Assembly: GCF_029760955.1 (NCBI RefSeq)
Contig: NZ_CP121682.1
Span: 5,580,001-5,644,000 of the forward strand
DNA length: 64,000 nucleotides
Origin: Streptomyces cathayae
GTDB taxonomy: Bacteria > Actinomycetota > Actinomycetes > Streptomycetales > Streptomycetaceae
Direction: 5' to 3'
The position numbers and the translations under genes were made by a program. The notes beneath the pieces are model-generated. The model did not search any database, had not been told where the DNA came from, and worked only from the letters and a program-made list of their open reading frames with translations. Position 1 is the first letter of the stretch. Each line of letters begins with the position of its first letter. Of the stretch, positions 49,904 through 57,913 are shown one piece after another.

Positions 49904-51310
49904 GTGCGGGAGTTCATCGTCGAGGCCGACGGCGGGTCACGGGGCAACCCCGGACCCGCCGGCTACGGGGCCGTGGTGAGCGACGCGGCGACGGGGGAGA
50001 CGCTGCGGGAGGCGGCCGAGTACCTCGGCGTCGTCACGAACAACGTCGCCGAGTACTCGGGCCTGCTGGCCGGTCTGCGGGCCGCCCGTGAGCTGGACCC
50101 GGAGGCCACGGTCCACGTCCGGATGGACTCCAAGCTCGTCGTCGAGCAGATGTCGGGCCGCTGGAAGATCAAGCACCCCGGCATCAAGCCGCTGGCGGCC
50201 GAAGCGGCGCGGATCCTCCCGCCCGGCCGGGTCACCTATGAGTGGATCCCGCGTGAGCAGAACAAGCACGCGGACCGCCTGGCCAACGAGGCGATGGACG
50301 CGGGGGTGCGGGGTGAGGTTGGGGTCTCCCCTGCTCGAACGGAGTCGAGAGCTTGGGGAAGGAGCGCTTCGGACTCGCGCGCCGCGCTGGACACACCGGA
50401 GGCACGGCCCGTGATGCCCGAGCCGTCCGGGCTGCCCGAGCCGTCCGGTCCGCCCGGGGACGCGGCCGCCGGTGCGGCACGGGCGCGTGCGGCTGCGGCC
50501 GTCGCCGGGGTCGCCGGTGCCGACGCCGGTGCGGGAGACGCCCCTGCCGGACACGCCCCTGCCGGGAAGGCGGCAGCCGACCTCCGGGCCGCGCAGGCCG
50601 TGGCCGCCCCCGGCACCGAGACGGCCGCCGCCCGCACTCCGGCGCCGTCCGCCACCCCCTCGTCGGGCTGGGCGCCCGCCGACATGGGCCCGCCGGCCAC
50701 CTTCGTACTGCTCCGGCACGGCGAGACCCCGCTGACCCCCCAGAAACGGTTCTCCGGCAGCGGCGGCAGCGACCCCTCCCTCTCCGACATCGGCAGGGAG
50801 CAGGCCGAGCGGACCGCCGCCCACCTCGCCCGGCGCGGCACCGTCCAGGCGATCGTCGCCTCGCCGCTGGCCCGCACCCGCGAGACCGCCGGCATCGTCG
50901 CCGCCCGCCTGGGCCTCGACGTCGCCGTCGACGACGGGCTGCGGGAGACCGACTTCGGCGCGTGGGAGGGTCTCACCTTCGCCGAGGTGCGCGAACGCCA
51001 CCCCGGCGACCTGAACGCCTGGCTGTCCTCCCCGGACGCCGAACCCACCGGCGGCGGGGAGAGCTTCGCGGCCACCGCGAGCCGGATCGCGGCCGCCCGG
51101 GACCGGCTGACCGCCGCGTACGCGGGCCGTACGGTCCTGCTCGTCACCCACGTGACCCCGATCAAGACCTTCGTACGCCTCGCCCTGGGCGCCCCGCCCG
51201 AGGCCCTGTTCCGGATGGAACTGTCGGCGGCCTCGCTGTCGGCGGTGGCGTACTACGCCGACGGCAACGCCAGCGTCCGGCTGTTCAACGAGACGTCCCA
51301 CCTGCGCTGA
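49904..51310 (+). CDS. Bifunctional RNase H / acid phosphatase (CobC-like), Rv2228c type
   Basis: 468 residues. Residues 1-130 are a type I RNase H (FIVEADGGSRGNPGPAGYG, NNVAEYSGL, VRMDSKLVVEQM, KHADRLANEAMD), holding the D-E-D-D active site. An Ala/Gly/Pro linker of about 130 residues carries an inserted palindrome at 50327-50359. From residue 268 a histidine phosphatase begins (FVLLRHGETPLTPQKRFSG, SPLARTRETAG, VLLVTHVTPIKTF), matching alpha-ribazole phosphatase CobC. The GTG at 49904 follows AGGGG; a TTG three codons upstream is also open. It degrades RNA in RNA:DNA hybrids and may act in cobalamin assembly. Confidence 0.92.
   Translation: MREFIVEADGGSRGNPGPAGYGAVVSDAATGETLREAAEYLGVVTNNVAEYSGLLAGLRAARELDPEATVHVRMDSKLVVEQMSGRWKIKHPGIKPLAAEAARILPPGRVTYEWIPREQNKHADRLANEAMDAGVRGEVGVSPARTESRAWGRSASDSRAALDTPEARPVMPEPSGLPEPSGPPGDAAAGAARARAAAAVAGVAGADAGAGDAPAGHAPAGKAAADLRAAQAVAAPGTETAAARTPAPSATPSSGWAPADMGPPATFVLLRHGETPLTPQKRFSGSGGSDPSLSDIGREQAERTAAHLARRGTVQAIVASPLARTRETAGIVAARLGLDVAVDDGLRETDFGAWEGLTFAEVRERHPGDLNAWLSSPDAEPTGGGESFAATASRIAAARDRLTAAYAGRTVLLVTHVTPIKTFVRLALGAPPEALFRMELSAASLSAVAYYADGNASVRLFNETSHLR
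50327..50359. repeat. Palindromic repeat inserted in frame in the RNase H/phosphatase linker
   Basis: TCCCC-TG-CTCGA-ACGGAG-TCGAG-AGCTT-GGGGA forms an imperfect two-part hairpin. It resembles the short palindromes with CTCGA/TCGAG arms that are scattered in Streptomyces intergenic regions. Here it encodes SPARTESRAWG in the interdomain linker. Confidence 0.6.
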
Positions 51311-51986
51311 GACCGTCTGCGCCGAGGCCGTCTGCGCCGAGGTCCGCCGCCGCGCGGGCCAGCCGTTCGATCCGGGCCCAGTCCCGAGCCGCCACCGCAT
51401 CCGCCGGGAGCATCCAACTGCCGCCCACGCAGGCGACGTTGGGCAGCGCCAGATAGTCCGGTGCGGAGTCCGGGCCGATCCCGCCGGTCGGGCAGAAGCG
51501 GGCCTGGGGGAGCGGACCGGCGATCGCCTTCAGATACGCCGTGCCGCCCGCGGCCCGCGCCGGGAAGAACTTCATCTCCCGCACCCCGCGCTCCAGCAGC
51601 GCCACGACCTCCGAGACCGTCGACACCCCCGGCAGGAACGGCACCCCGGACGCCCGCATCGACTCCAGCAGTACGTCCGTCCAGCCCGGACTGACCAGGA
51701 ACCGCGCCCCGGCCGCGACGACCTCGCCCACCTGCCCCGGTGTGATCACCGTGCCGGCCCCGACCAGCGCGTCCGGCACCTCGGCGGCGATCGCGCGGAC
51801 GGCGTCCAGGGCGGCGGGCGTCCGCAGGGTCACCTCGATCGCGGGCAGCCCCCCGGCGACCAGCGCCCGCGCCAGCGGTACGGCGTCGGCGGCGTCCTCC
51901 ACCACGACGACGGGCACGACGGGCGCGAGATCCAGCACGGAAGCGGAGGGGGCCGAGGAGGGCAGGGATGAACTCATGGACGCCAT
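51285..51986 (-). CDS. eda: 2-dehydro-3-deoxy-phosphogluconate (KDPG/KHG) aldolase
   Basis: 233 residues. This is a (beta/alpha)8 class I aldolase: VVVVEDAADAVPLARALVAGGLPAIEVTLRTPAAL near the N-terminus holds the catalytic glutamate (IEVTLRT), LVGAGTVITPGQV follows, and FFPARAAGGTAYLKAI contains the Schiff-base region (FPA...GG..YLKA). FCPTGGIGPD is the phosphate loop. The ATG at 51986 follows GAAGG. Its 3' end overlaps the convergent RNase H/phosphatase by 26 nt. It would cleave KDPG to pyruvate and glyceraldehyde 3-phosphate in an Entner-Doudoroff or hexuronate route. Confidence 0.92.
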   Translation of the reverse strand: MASMSSSLPSSAPSASVLDLAPVVPVVVVEDAADAVPLARALVAGGLPAIEVTLRTPAALDAVRAIAAEVPDALVGAGTVITPGQVGEVVAAGARFLVSPGWTDVLLESMRASGVPFLPGVSTVSEVVALLERGVREMKFFPARAAGGTAYLKAIAGPLPQARFCPTGGIGPDSAPDYLALPNVACVGGSWMLPADAVAARDWARIERLARAAADLGADGLGADGLSAGGTSR

Positions 51987-52001
51987 CCTGCCTTCACCGA
52001 A

Positions 52002-52033
52002 GCACCCTGCGCAAAGGCCGTTGCGCAGGGTGC
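52002..52033. terminator. 13-bp perfect inverted repeat between yaaA and eda
   Basis: GCACCCTGCGCAA and TTGCGCAGGGTGC flank AGGCCG. It lies 17 nt past the yaaA stop and 16 nt before the eda start codon. It may be a terminator of yaaA or an operator for eda. Confidence 0.6.
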
Positions 52034-52049
52034 AATGAAACGACGTGGG

Positions 52050-52832
52050 TCAGTGCACCTCGTCCACCAGCACATCCAGCGCCCAGGGCGTCCCCGCCCG
52101 CTCCGGCGCCTGCGCCTCCACCACGTACCCGAGGTCCCGCAGCGCCTCCACCAGGGAGGCGGGATCCTCCGGCGCGGTCCCGGCCGTCAGCAGGCTGCGG
52201 ACGATCCGCCCCTTGGTCGCCTTGTTGAAGTGGCTGACCACCTTCCGGGTCGGTGCGTGCAGGACCCGTACCGTCGCCGTACGCGCGGCCACCTCGCCCT
52301 TCGGCTTCCACGCCGCCGCGTACGCGGCCGACCGCAGGTCCAGCACCAGACCCCCGCCGGCCGCCTCCGGCAGCACCGAGGCCATCGGCGTACGCCAGTA
52401 CGCCCCCAGCGCCCCGAGCCCCGGCAGCCGTACGCCCATCGAGCAGCGGTAGGACGGAATCCGGTCGGTGACCCGGACCGCACCCCACAGCCCCGAGAAC
52501 ACCAGCAGCGAGCGGGCGGCCCGGCGCTTGGCCGCCGGATCGAGCGAGGCCGGATCCAGGGCGTCGTAGAGCACCCCGGTGTAGATCTCCCCGGCGGGCC
52601 GGGTGCCGGCGGTGCGCAGCTCCACGTTCTTCGCGACCTCGCCCCGCAGCCCCTGGCTCAGCCCCAGCACCTCGCGCGCCTTGTCCTCGTCACCGGCGCA
52701 CAGCTCCACCAGCTCGGTGAGAACGGCCTCCCGGGCCTCGGCCAGCCCCGGCAGCGACAGGGCCTGAGGCTTCAGCGGGGCGCCGCGGCCGGAAGCGGCC
52801 TTGCCCTCGGACGGCGGCAGCAGGACAAGCAC
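52050..52832 (-). CDS. yaaA: Peroxide stress protein YaaA
   Basis: 260 residues. The N-terminal LVLLPPSEGKA, the middle LWGAVRVTDRIPSYRCSMG and the C-terminal VVSHFNKATKGRIVRSLL are hallmarks of the YaaA/DUF328 family. The start is GTG at 52832. In E. coli YaaA lowers intracellular iron and protects DNA and proteins from hydrogen peroxide; its fold has a DNA-binding helix-hairpin-helix. It is monocistronic here, ending in a strong inverted repeat. Confidence 0.92.
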   Translation of the reverse strand: MLVLLPPSEGKAASGRGAPLKPQALSLPGLAEAREAVLTELVELCAGDEDKAREVLGLSQGLRGEVAKNVELRTAGTRPAGEIYTGVLYDALDPASLDPAAKRRAARSLLVFSGLWGAVRVTDRIPSYRCSMGVRLPGLGALGAYWRTPMASVLPEAAGGGLVLDLRSAAYAAAWKPKGEVAARTATVRVLHAPTRKVVSHFNKATKGRIVRSLLTAGTAPEDPASLVEALRDLGYVVEAQAPERAGTPWALDVLVDEVH

Positions 52833-52896
52833 GCGTTGCTCCTCACGGTAGAACCCAGCCGACAGCGTACGGTGCCGGGCGCTACGCCTGAGTGGC

Positions 52897-53511
52897 CTAC
52901 GTCTGAGGGGCCCACCGCCCCGCCGCCAGCGCCCGGACCAGGGCGTCGGGCTCGTCGGCGTGCAACCGTACGATCCGCACCTCCCGGGGCCGCCCGAAGA
53001 ACGTGACGTGGGTGACCGGCTCCGTGAGTTCCAGCGTGACCGTGGTCTGCGAGCCGACCTCGACGTTCAGCTCACCGTCGGCCCGCTCATGGCTCATCCG
53101 CAGCTCGCGCCGGACGGAGGCGATCCGCTCCAGCGGTATCCGCAGGTCGACGTGGACGGCGCGGCGGATCCGCAGCGTCCCGGAGTCCGGGTCCAGTACG
53201 TGAGGACGTACGACGTCGGCGGCATGCAGCCCCACGACGATGACGACGGTGTACACATCCAGGAACAGCACCACCGCGTGGACCGTCGGCCAGTCGAGCA
53301 GCAGCAAGGACAGCACCACCGTCTCGACCACGCACACGAACGCGAACCCGAACATCACCGCGCCGTGCCCCCGCGCGTACCCGAAGGCCGTCCCGCCCCC
53401 GGCGCCATGAGTCCGCCGCGCCAGCCACAGCAGCAGGCTCACCATCAGCCGCAGCTCGTGCCGGACGAGGGCCCGGACAACGCCCCGGCCGACCCGCACG
53501 CCGTCCGTCAT
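52897..53511 (-). CDS. Membrane protein coupled to a MerR regulator
   Basis: 204 residues with two or three hydrophobic segments (MFGFAFVCVVETVVLSLLLL, AVVLFLDVYTVVIVVGL) after a basic N-terminus. A soluble C-terminal domain with beta strands follows (IRRAVHVDLRIPLERIASVRREL ... VTHVTFFGRP). The ATG at 53511 overlaps the stop of the MerR gene (ATGA), so it is expressed with the regulator. No known family is recognised. The pairing suggests that the regulator's signal affects the membrane. Confidence 0.8.
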   Translation of the reverse strand: MTDGVRVGRGVVRALVRHELRLMVSLLLWLARRTHGAGGGTAFGYARGHGAVMFGFAFVCVVETVVLSLLLLDWPTVHAVVLFLDVYTVVIVVGLHAADVVRPHVLDPDSGTLRIRRAVHVDLRIPLERIASVRRELRMSHERADGELNVEVGSQTTVTLELTEPVTHVTFFGRPREVRIVRLHADEPDALVRALAAGRWAPQT

Positions 53512-54266
53512 GTCGTCCGCTCCTTCATGATGATCCGCAGGGTCCGGCGGATCGCCTCCGCCTGGGCCGGGGGGAAGTCCGCGTACATGGCGCGCAGGAA
53601 GCTGTCGTCCTGGTCGAAGGAGGCACCCTCCGGGAGCAGACCCGGGGGCAGGGACTCGGCGAGGACGCGGGCGGCCTCGTCCACGCGGGGGTCGTCCGGT
53701 GCGGCGTCGACGAGTTCGTCGAGCAGCGCGTAGGCGGCGAGCGCACGCTCCACCCCGCCCGGCACCTTCATGAACCCGGTCAGCAGACCCATCAGCTGCT
53801 CCCGCTGCTCCGGGGGCGCCGCGGTCTCGATGAGGGCGAGCACCTCCCGGTCCCTGGCCGCCATGGGCGAGTCGGACAGATCCGCCACCTCCCGGAACAG
53901 GGCGGCCAGTTCGGGGGAGACCGGCCCCTCGGTGGTCAGCCCGCCCTCCGTCTCCAGCAGGGCCCGCAGCCGCGCCCGACGGTCCCGGATCGCGGCCTCC
54001 TGCCGGGCCAGGTCCTCGTCCAGCTCGGTCAGCACCTCGGCGAGGTCCTTCCCGGCGTCGTCCGCGAGCACGTCCCGCACCTCGGCCAGCCCGAGCCCCA
54101 GCTCGGTCAGCCGCCTGATCCGCGCCAGCACGACGGCGTGCCGCAGCGTGTAGTCCCGGTACCCGTTGGCCCGCCGCTCCGGCTCCGGGAGCAGCCCCAG
54201 ATGGTGGTAATGCCGCACGGTCCGCGTGGTGACACCGACGGCCGTGGCGAGTTCTCCGATCCGCAT
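53508..54266 (-). CDS. MerR family transcriptional regulator
   Basis: 252 residues. The N-terminal winged HTH is clear: MRIGELATAVGVTTRTVRHYHHLGLLPEPERRANGYRDY, then LARIRRLTELGLGLAEVRDVL and a long coiled-coil dimerisation helix (DLARQEAAIRDRRARLRALLE). The C-terminal ~130 residues form a helical effector-like domain (LTGFMKVPGGVERALAAYALLDELVD). No metal-binding cysteines are present, so it is probably a small-molecule or multidrug type like BmrR/TipA. The ATG at 54266 is preceded by a MerR-type promoter at 54274-54304. It is coupled to the membrane protein downstream. Confidence 0.9.
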   Translation of the reverse strand: MRIGELATAVGVTTRTVRHYHHLGLLPEPERRANGYRDYTLRHAVVLARIRRLTELGLGLAEVRDVLADDAGKDLAEVLTELDEDLARQEAAIRDRRARLRALLETEGGLTTEGPVSPELAALFREVADLSDSPMAARDREVLALIETAAPPEQREQLMGLLTGFMKVPGGVERALAAYALLDELVDAAPDDPRVDEAARVLAESLPPGLLPEGASFDQDDSFLRAMYADFPPAQAEAIRRTLRIIMKERTT

Positions 54267-54273
54267 GCCCCCC

Positions 54274-54304
54274 AGTAGAAACGTTGACGCCGCGACAGGG
54301 TCAA
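54274..54304 (-). promoter_or_regulatory. MerR-type autoregulated promoter with dyad
   Basis: On the minus strand a -35 TTGACC (plus 54299-54304) and -10 TCTACT (plus 54274-54279) are separated by 19 bp, the long spacer typical of MerR-activated promoters. A dyad TTGAC...GTCAA (plus 54284-54304) lies in the spacer. It sits 7 nt before the regulator's start codon. Confidence 0.6.
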
Positions 54305-54410
54305 GCGAGCACGGTCGAGCGCGCGCAGGACGACAAGCGGGGGCACCTGGGAGAGCCGTGCTGTCGGTCCGGTGCCGATATCCCCGGTTGTGCCCACCCG
54401 TGGACACGGG

Positions 54411-54445
54411 TCAGGGGCCCGCAGCGAGAGCTGCTGGGCCCCTGA
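54411..54445 (-). terminator. Terminator of the flavin monooxygenase gene
   Basis: TCAGGGGCCCGCAGC pairs with GCTGC-T-GGGCCCCTGA around a GAGA tetraloop, 35 nt beyond the stop codon on the minus strand. Confidence 0.8.
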
Positions 54446-54479
54446 GAACCGTAGTGGGGTCCGCCCCCGACCCCGGGAG

Positions 54480-55871
54480 TTACGCCGCTAGGCTGCGCTC
54501 AATGGTCTGCGGGGTCTTGGTGGGCTTTCTGGCGAGGTAGCGCTCGATCGAGTCGTCGAGTTCTTCGAGCCACGGTGTGTGGTGCTCGGCGGCCAGGGTG
54601 CCCGTCATGACCGAGCGGTAGGCACGGTCGCGGTAGCCCATGATGTCGGCCTTCTTGTCGCGCTTCCACGCGAGGAAGATCTCGACGACCCGGTCGAGGT
54701 CGAACTCGGGGTAGTCCGTCTGCCGCAGCAGATCACGCACGTAGTCGGCCTGGAAGCGGACCTCTTCGGCGTCCGAGGAAAGCTTCTCGAAACGTTCCCG
54801 CCACTCGGCGATGGACGCGGCGCGTTCGGTCTCCGACGGCAGCTCGGCGCGGCCCAGGATGAGGTCGCGTACGTACCAGGCCTGCGCGTCGAACATGTTG
54901 AAGGTGAACCACTGGTCCTGCGCGCCGAGGTAGGCCAGACGCGGGTTGTCCTGCCACACGACACCGCGGTAAAGGCCGTCCGGGTACACGTTGTTCGGGG
55001 AGGCCAGCGCGAGCTCGTCGGACAGGAACGGGTACTTGTGCAGGTAGCCGGTGCACAGGACGACGGCGTCGACGTGCTTCGAGGTGCCGTCGGCGAAGTG
55101 GACCGTGTTGCCCTCGATGCGCTGGATGACGGGGCGTTCCTCGAAGCCCTCGGGCCAGTCGTAGCCCATCGGCGCGGAACGATAGCTCGCCGTCACCGAG
55201 CGTGCGCCCATCTTGAACGCCTGGCTGCCGATGTCCTCGGCCGAGTAGCTGGAGCCGACGACGAGGACGTCCTGCCCCTTGAAGGCTTCCGCGCCGCGGA
55301 AGTCGTGCGCGTGGGCGATGTACCCGGGGAAGGTCTCGATGCCAGGGAAATGCGGCACGTTGGGGAAAGCGAAGTGGCCGCTGGAGACGACCACGTGGTC
55401 GAACTCCTCGGTCGTCGTTTCTCCGGTGGGGAGATTCTCGACCGTGAGCGTGAAGACCTCACGCTCGGCGTCGTATTCCGTCCAGCGCACGACGGTCTGG
55501 AAACGGATGAAATCGCGCACGTTCGTCTTCTTCAGCCGGGCGGCGATGTAGTCCCACAGAACCGGGCGCGGCGGGTATGAGGAGACGGGGCGACCGAAGT
55601 GCTCGTCGAAGGTGTAATCAGCGAACTCCAGCGCCTCCTTCGGCGCATTCGACCACAGATTGCGGTACATGCTCGAGTGTACGGGCTCGCCGTACTCGTC
55701 GAGTCCGGTGCGCCAGGTGAAGTTCCACTGGCCACCCCAGTCAGCCTGTTTCTCGAAACAGACGATCTCGGGGATGTCCGCCCCCGCGCGCGCTGCGGTC
55801 TCAAAGGCCCGCAGCTGAGCCATGCCCGAGGGGCCGGCACCGATAATCGCTACTCTTTTTCTGTTCGTCAC
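54480..55871 (-). CDS. Flavin-containing monooxygenase, trimethylamine-monooxygenase-like
   Basis: 463 residues. [14 protein letters not shown] at residues 7-20 binds [23 protein letters not shown] and [12 protein letters not shown] follow, [23 protein letters not shown] holds the FMO-type motif, and [14 protein letters not shown] near residue 205 is the NADPH site. The length and these blocks match bacterial trimethylamine monooxygenase (Tmm) along the whole protein. The GTG at 55871 follows AAAGGAC. It would oxidise small tertiary amines or sulfides. The gene uses an AT-richer leader than its neighbours and stands alone, consistent with acquisition. Confidence 0.9.
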   Translation of the reverse strand: MTNRKRVAIIGAGPSGMAQLRAFETAARAGADIPEIVCFEKQADWGGQWNFTWRTGLDEYGEPVHSSMYRNLWSNAPKEALEFADYTFDEHFGRPVSSYPPRPVLWDYIAARLKKTNVRDFIRFQTVVRWTEYDAEREVFTLTVENLPTGETTTEEFDHVVVSSGHFAFPNVPHFPGIETFPGYIAHAHDFRGAEAFKGQDVLVVGSSYSAEDIGSQAFKMGARSVTASYRSAPMGYDWPEGFEERPVIQRIEGNTVHFADGTSKHVDAVVLCTGYLHKYPFLSDELALASPNNVYPDGLYRGVVWQDNPRLAYLGAQDQWFTFNMFDAQAWYVRDLILGRAELPSETERAASIAEWRERFEKLSSDAEEVRFQADYVRDLLRQTDYPEFDLDRVVEIFLAWKRDKKADIMGYRDRAYRSVMTGTLAAEHHTPWLEELDDSIERYLARKPTKTPQTIERSLAA

Positions 55872-56500
55872 GTATGTCCTTTTATTCTCGCCATGTGGCC
55901 CCGCGTCCGCCCTCACGTTCACGGGCAGGGGGGAGCCGTCCGGTCGCCAGAATCCGCACGTATCGACCGGTCCAGAGAGGCAGCTTTCCTTCGACCGTAG
56001 CAGAATTGGCTCAATTGCGCTAATTTGCTGTCGCAATCAACGACGCCAACCCGTCGGAGGTGCGTGCTGCGGCAGCCGGTCCGGCCGTGCGGCTACAGGT
56101 CGACCTCAAGCCTCACTTCCGGTGGATGAACTGCAGCTTTGTCGCCTTGTCGGGTGCGACGAGGTCACCTGCCGGGCTGGCCGTGAAGGCCGTCGCCCTG
56201 CATGCCTTCACCCTTTGGACTTCACATCGGCAACGCGGTGGAAAGGGTGGAGGGCGCCCTGGCGGAAATGTGCCCGACCGTAGATCCTTCCCGGTCTGCG
56301 CGATCTCATTCCTCCGAGATGTAGAAGGAAGTGGATCCGCAATCTGGTTCTCCGCCTTGTCCGAGTGAAGGTGCGTCAGGGGCGCCTCAGTCTGAAGCCC
56401 GGCGACGAGGAGATCTTCGTCGGTACCGTCAGGGTCGGGGTCGGGTTGTCCGCGTCCGGGCGCACTCGCGCTGTCGTCATACGCGTATTACGGTGCTTCC
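55872..56500. other. Gene-poor region upstream of the flavoprotein gene
   Basis: These 629 bases are less GC-rich and codon structure is weak in all frames. A plus-strand frame at 56060-56368 is open but shows no family features. Around 56000-56045 the sequence is AT-rich and could carry promoters or an old insertion boundary. I see no direct repeats or tRNA remnants to define an edge. Confidence 0.6.
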
Positions 56501-56830
56501 GTGGCGAAGACACGGATCAGTATCAGCCTGGAGCAGGGTCAGGCCGACCGCATCAGGCAGCACGCGGAACGGGCGGGCCTGGACGTCTCGGCCTACCTGG
56601 TGCATGCCGCGACGCGGCAGATGGCCGAGAGCGATGCCATAGAGGAGCAGTTCGCGGAGGTGGACGCGCTCATCGCCCGGGCGGAGCAGGCGGCAAGTGG
56701 GCTGCCCGCCGAACCCGCCCCGGGACCGGCCGCGGAACTGACGGAACAGGAACGCCGCGAGGTCGAGGAGGCCCTGGATCTCGCCCACGGCCGGGACCGG
56801 CACGACCGCCGTCCGGGACACGCCGCGTGA
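56501..56830 (+). CDS. Ribbon-helix-helix antitoxin-like protein
   Basis: 109 residues. The N-terminus KTRISISLEQGQADRIRQHA is a beta strand plus helix of RHH type, followed by ERAGLDVSAYLVHAATRQM, the second helix of a MetJ/CopG-like fold. The remainder is acidic and helical, suited to wrapping a toxin. The GTG at 56501 is the start, and its stop overlaps the next gene's start (GTGA). It is probably the antitoxin and autorepressor of the pair. Confidence 0.82.
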   Translation: MAKTRISISLEQGQADRIRQHAERAGLDVSAYLVHAATRQMAESDAIEEQFAEVDALIARAEQAASGLPAEPAPGPAAELTEQERREVEEALDLAHGRDRHDRRPGHAA

Positions 56831-57312
56831 ACGCACGGGTGCCGGTCTACGACACCGGCATGCTCATCGCGCTCGCCGACCGCAAGGCGAAGGCGGTGGC
56901 TCTCCACGAAGGGCTGCGCACGGTCCCGCACCGGGCGCTGGTGCTCGGCCCGGTCCTCGCCCAGGTGTGGCGCCCTCAGCCGGCTCTGGTGCACGCCCTG
57001 TCCGGGGTGCTGAAGGACTGCACCGTCCCGCGGGCCCGTACGTCCGAGCCGCCCCTGCGCGAGACGAGAGCGGGCCGTTCGGAGTGTCTGGCCTGTGCGA
57101 CGGGCCCGGACCTCGCGGACTGGCGGCGCATCGGCACCGCTCTGGGACGAGCGGCCCTGCCGGCGAAGGAACGGCCGGACGCGGTGGACGCCTGGGTGGC
57201 CCTGGCGGCGGCCCGGCACGGCAGCGCGGTCGTCTTCACCGCCGACCCGGGGGACATCGAGGCCTACTTGACGGTCCTCGCGCCGACGGACGTGCACGTG
57301 GTCGCCGTCTGA
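56827..57312 (+). CDS. PIN-domain-like toxin (VapC-type)
   Basis: 161 residues. It begins VPVYDTGMLIALADRK, with the first catalytic aspartate. After a variable middle it has DAVDAWVALAAARHGSAVVFTADPGDIEAYL, which supplies the later acidic residues of the PIN fold (DAVDAW and TADPGD). GTG at 56827 overlaps the antitoxin stop, so the two form a coupled toxin-antitoxin module. PIN toxins are Mg2+-dependent RNases that cut tRNA or rRNA. The target is unknown. Confidence 0.82.
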   Translation: MNARVPVYDTGMLIALADRKAKAVALHEGLRTVPHRALVLGPVLAQVWRPQPALVHALSGVLKDCTVPRARTSEPPLRETRAGRSECLACATGPDLADWRRIGTALGRAALPAKERPDAVDAWVALAAARHGSAVVFTADPGDIEAYLTVLAPTDVHVVAV

Positions 57313-57384
57313 CGGCCGGGAGCCGCGCTCCGCCCCGGCCAGGTGGCCGCACAGTGCCCGCAGTCGAGGGCTTTGGGCGTGGCC

Positions 57385-57855
57385 TCAGGTTCGCCCGCTG
57401 TGCGTGTCCGGACCGGAGCCCTCGTAGACACATTCGGCCCAGACCGTCTTGCCCCCAGGTGGATACGGCTCGACGCCCCAGCGGTCGGCGAGGGCGGTGA
57501 CCAGGAGGAGGCCGCGGCCGGATTCGGCGTCCGGGGGTGTTCCGCAGTCCGCGGGCGGTGACGGGAGGCGCTCGCCCCGGGCATCGGTGACGGCGATGCG
57601 GAGCAGACCGGCCGTGGTGTCGAGGGTGAGGGTGAGCCGGAAGTCGCGGCTGTCGACACGGCCGTGCAGGGCGGCGTTGGCGGCGAGTTCGCCCACGATC
57701 TGCTCGGCGCGTTCGGTGACGCCGGGTGACATCGGCCAAGCGCGGAGCTGCTCGGCGGCGAGGGGGCGGGCGAGCAGGGCTCCTCGGCGGGTGGACGACA
57801 GGAGCTGGGTGAACATTTGTACGGTGGAGCCAAGTTGGGGTTTGGTTGCGCTCAT
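57385..57855 (-). CDS. ATP-binding (HATPase_c_2) regulator, anti-sigma-factor-like
   Basis: 156 residues. The helix-rich N-terminus (LLARPLAAEQLRAWPMSPG) is followed by a GHKL ATPase fold: EQIVGELAANAALHG is the N-box, LLRIAVTDARGE the G1 box and SGRGLLLVTALADRWG the G2 box. This is the Streptomyces RsbW/SpoIIAB-like group, usually without a linked sigma factor. The start is ATG 57855; an in-frame ATG at 57930 lies further up. It may bind a sigma factor or an anti-anti-sigma partner elsewhere in the genome. Confidence 0.88.
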   Translation of the reverse strand: MSATKPQLGSTVQMFTQLLSSTRRGALLARPLAAEQLRAWPMSPGVTERAEQIVGELAANAALHGRVDSRDFRLTLTLDTTAGLLRIAVTDARGERLPSPPADCGTPPDAESGRGLLLVTALADRWGVEPYPPGGKTVWAECVYEGSGPDTHSGRT

Positions 57856-57913
57856 GGGGCCACGGTGACGGGTGCGCGTGGGTGCATTCCAGAGGTGCAG
57901 TCCGTACGGTGCG

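Noticed and set aside
56060..56368. 102-residue plus-strand open frame
   Set aside because: Composition is uneven, there is no ribosome site or family feature, and the region lacks the third-position GC pattern of neighbouring genes.
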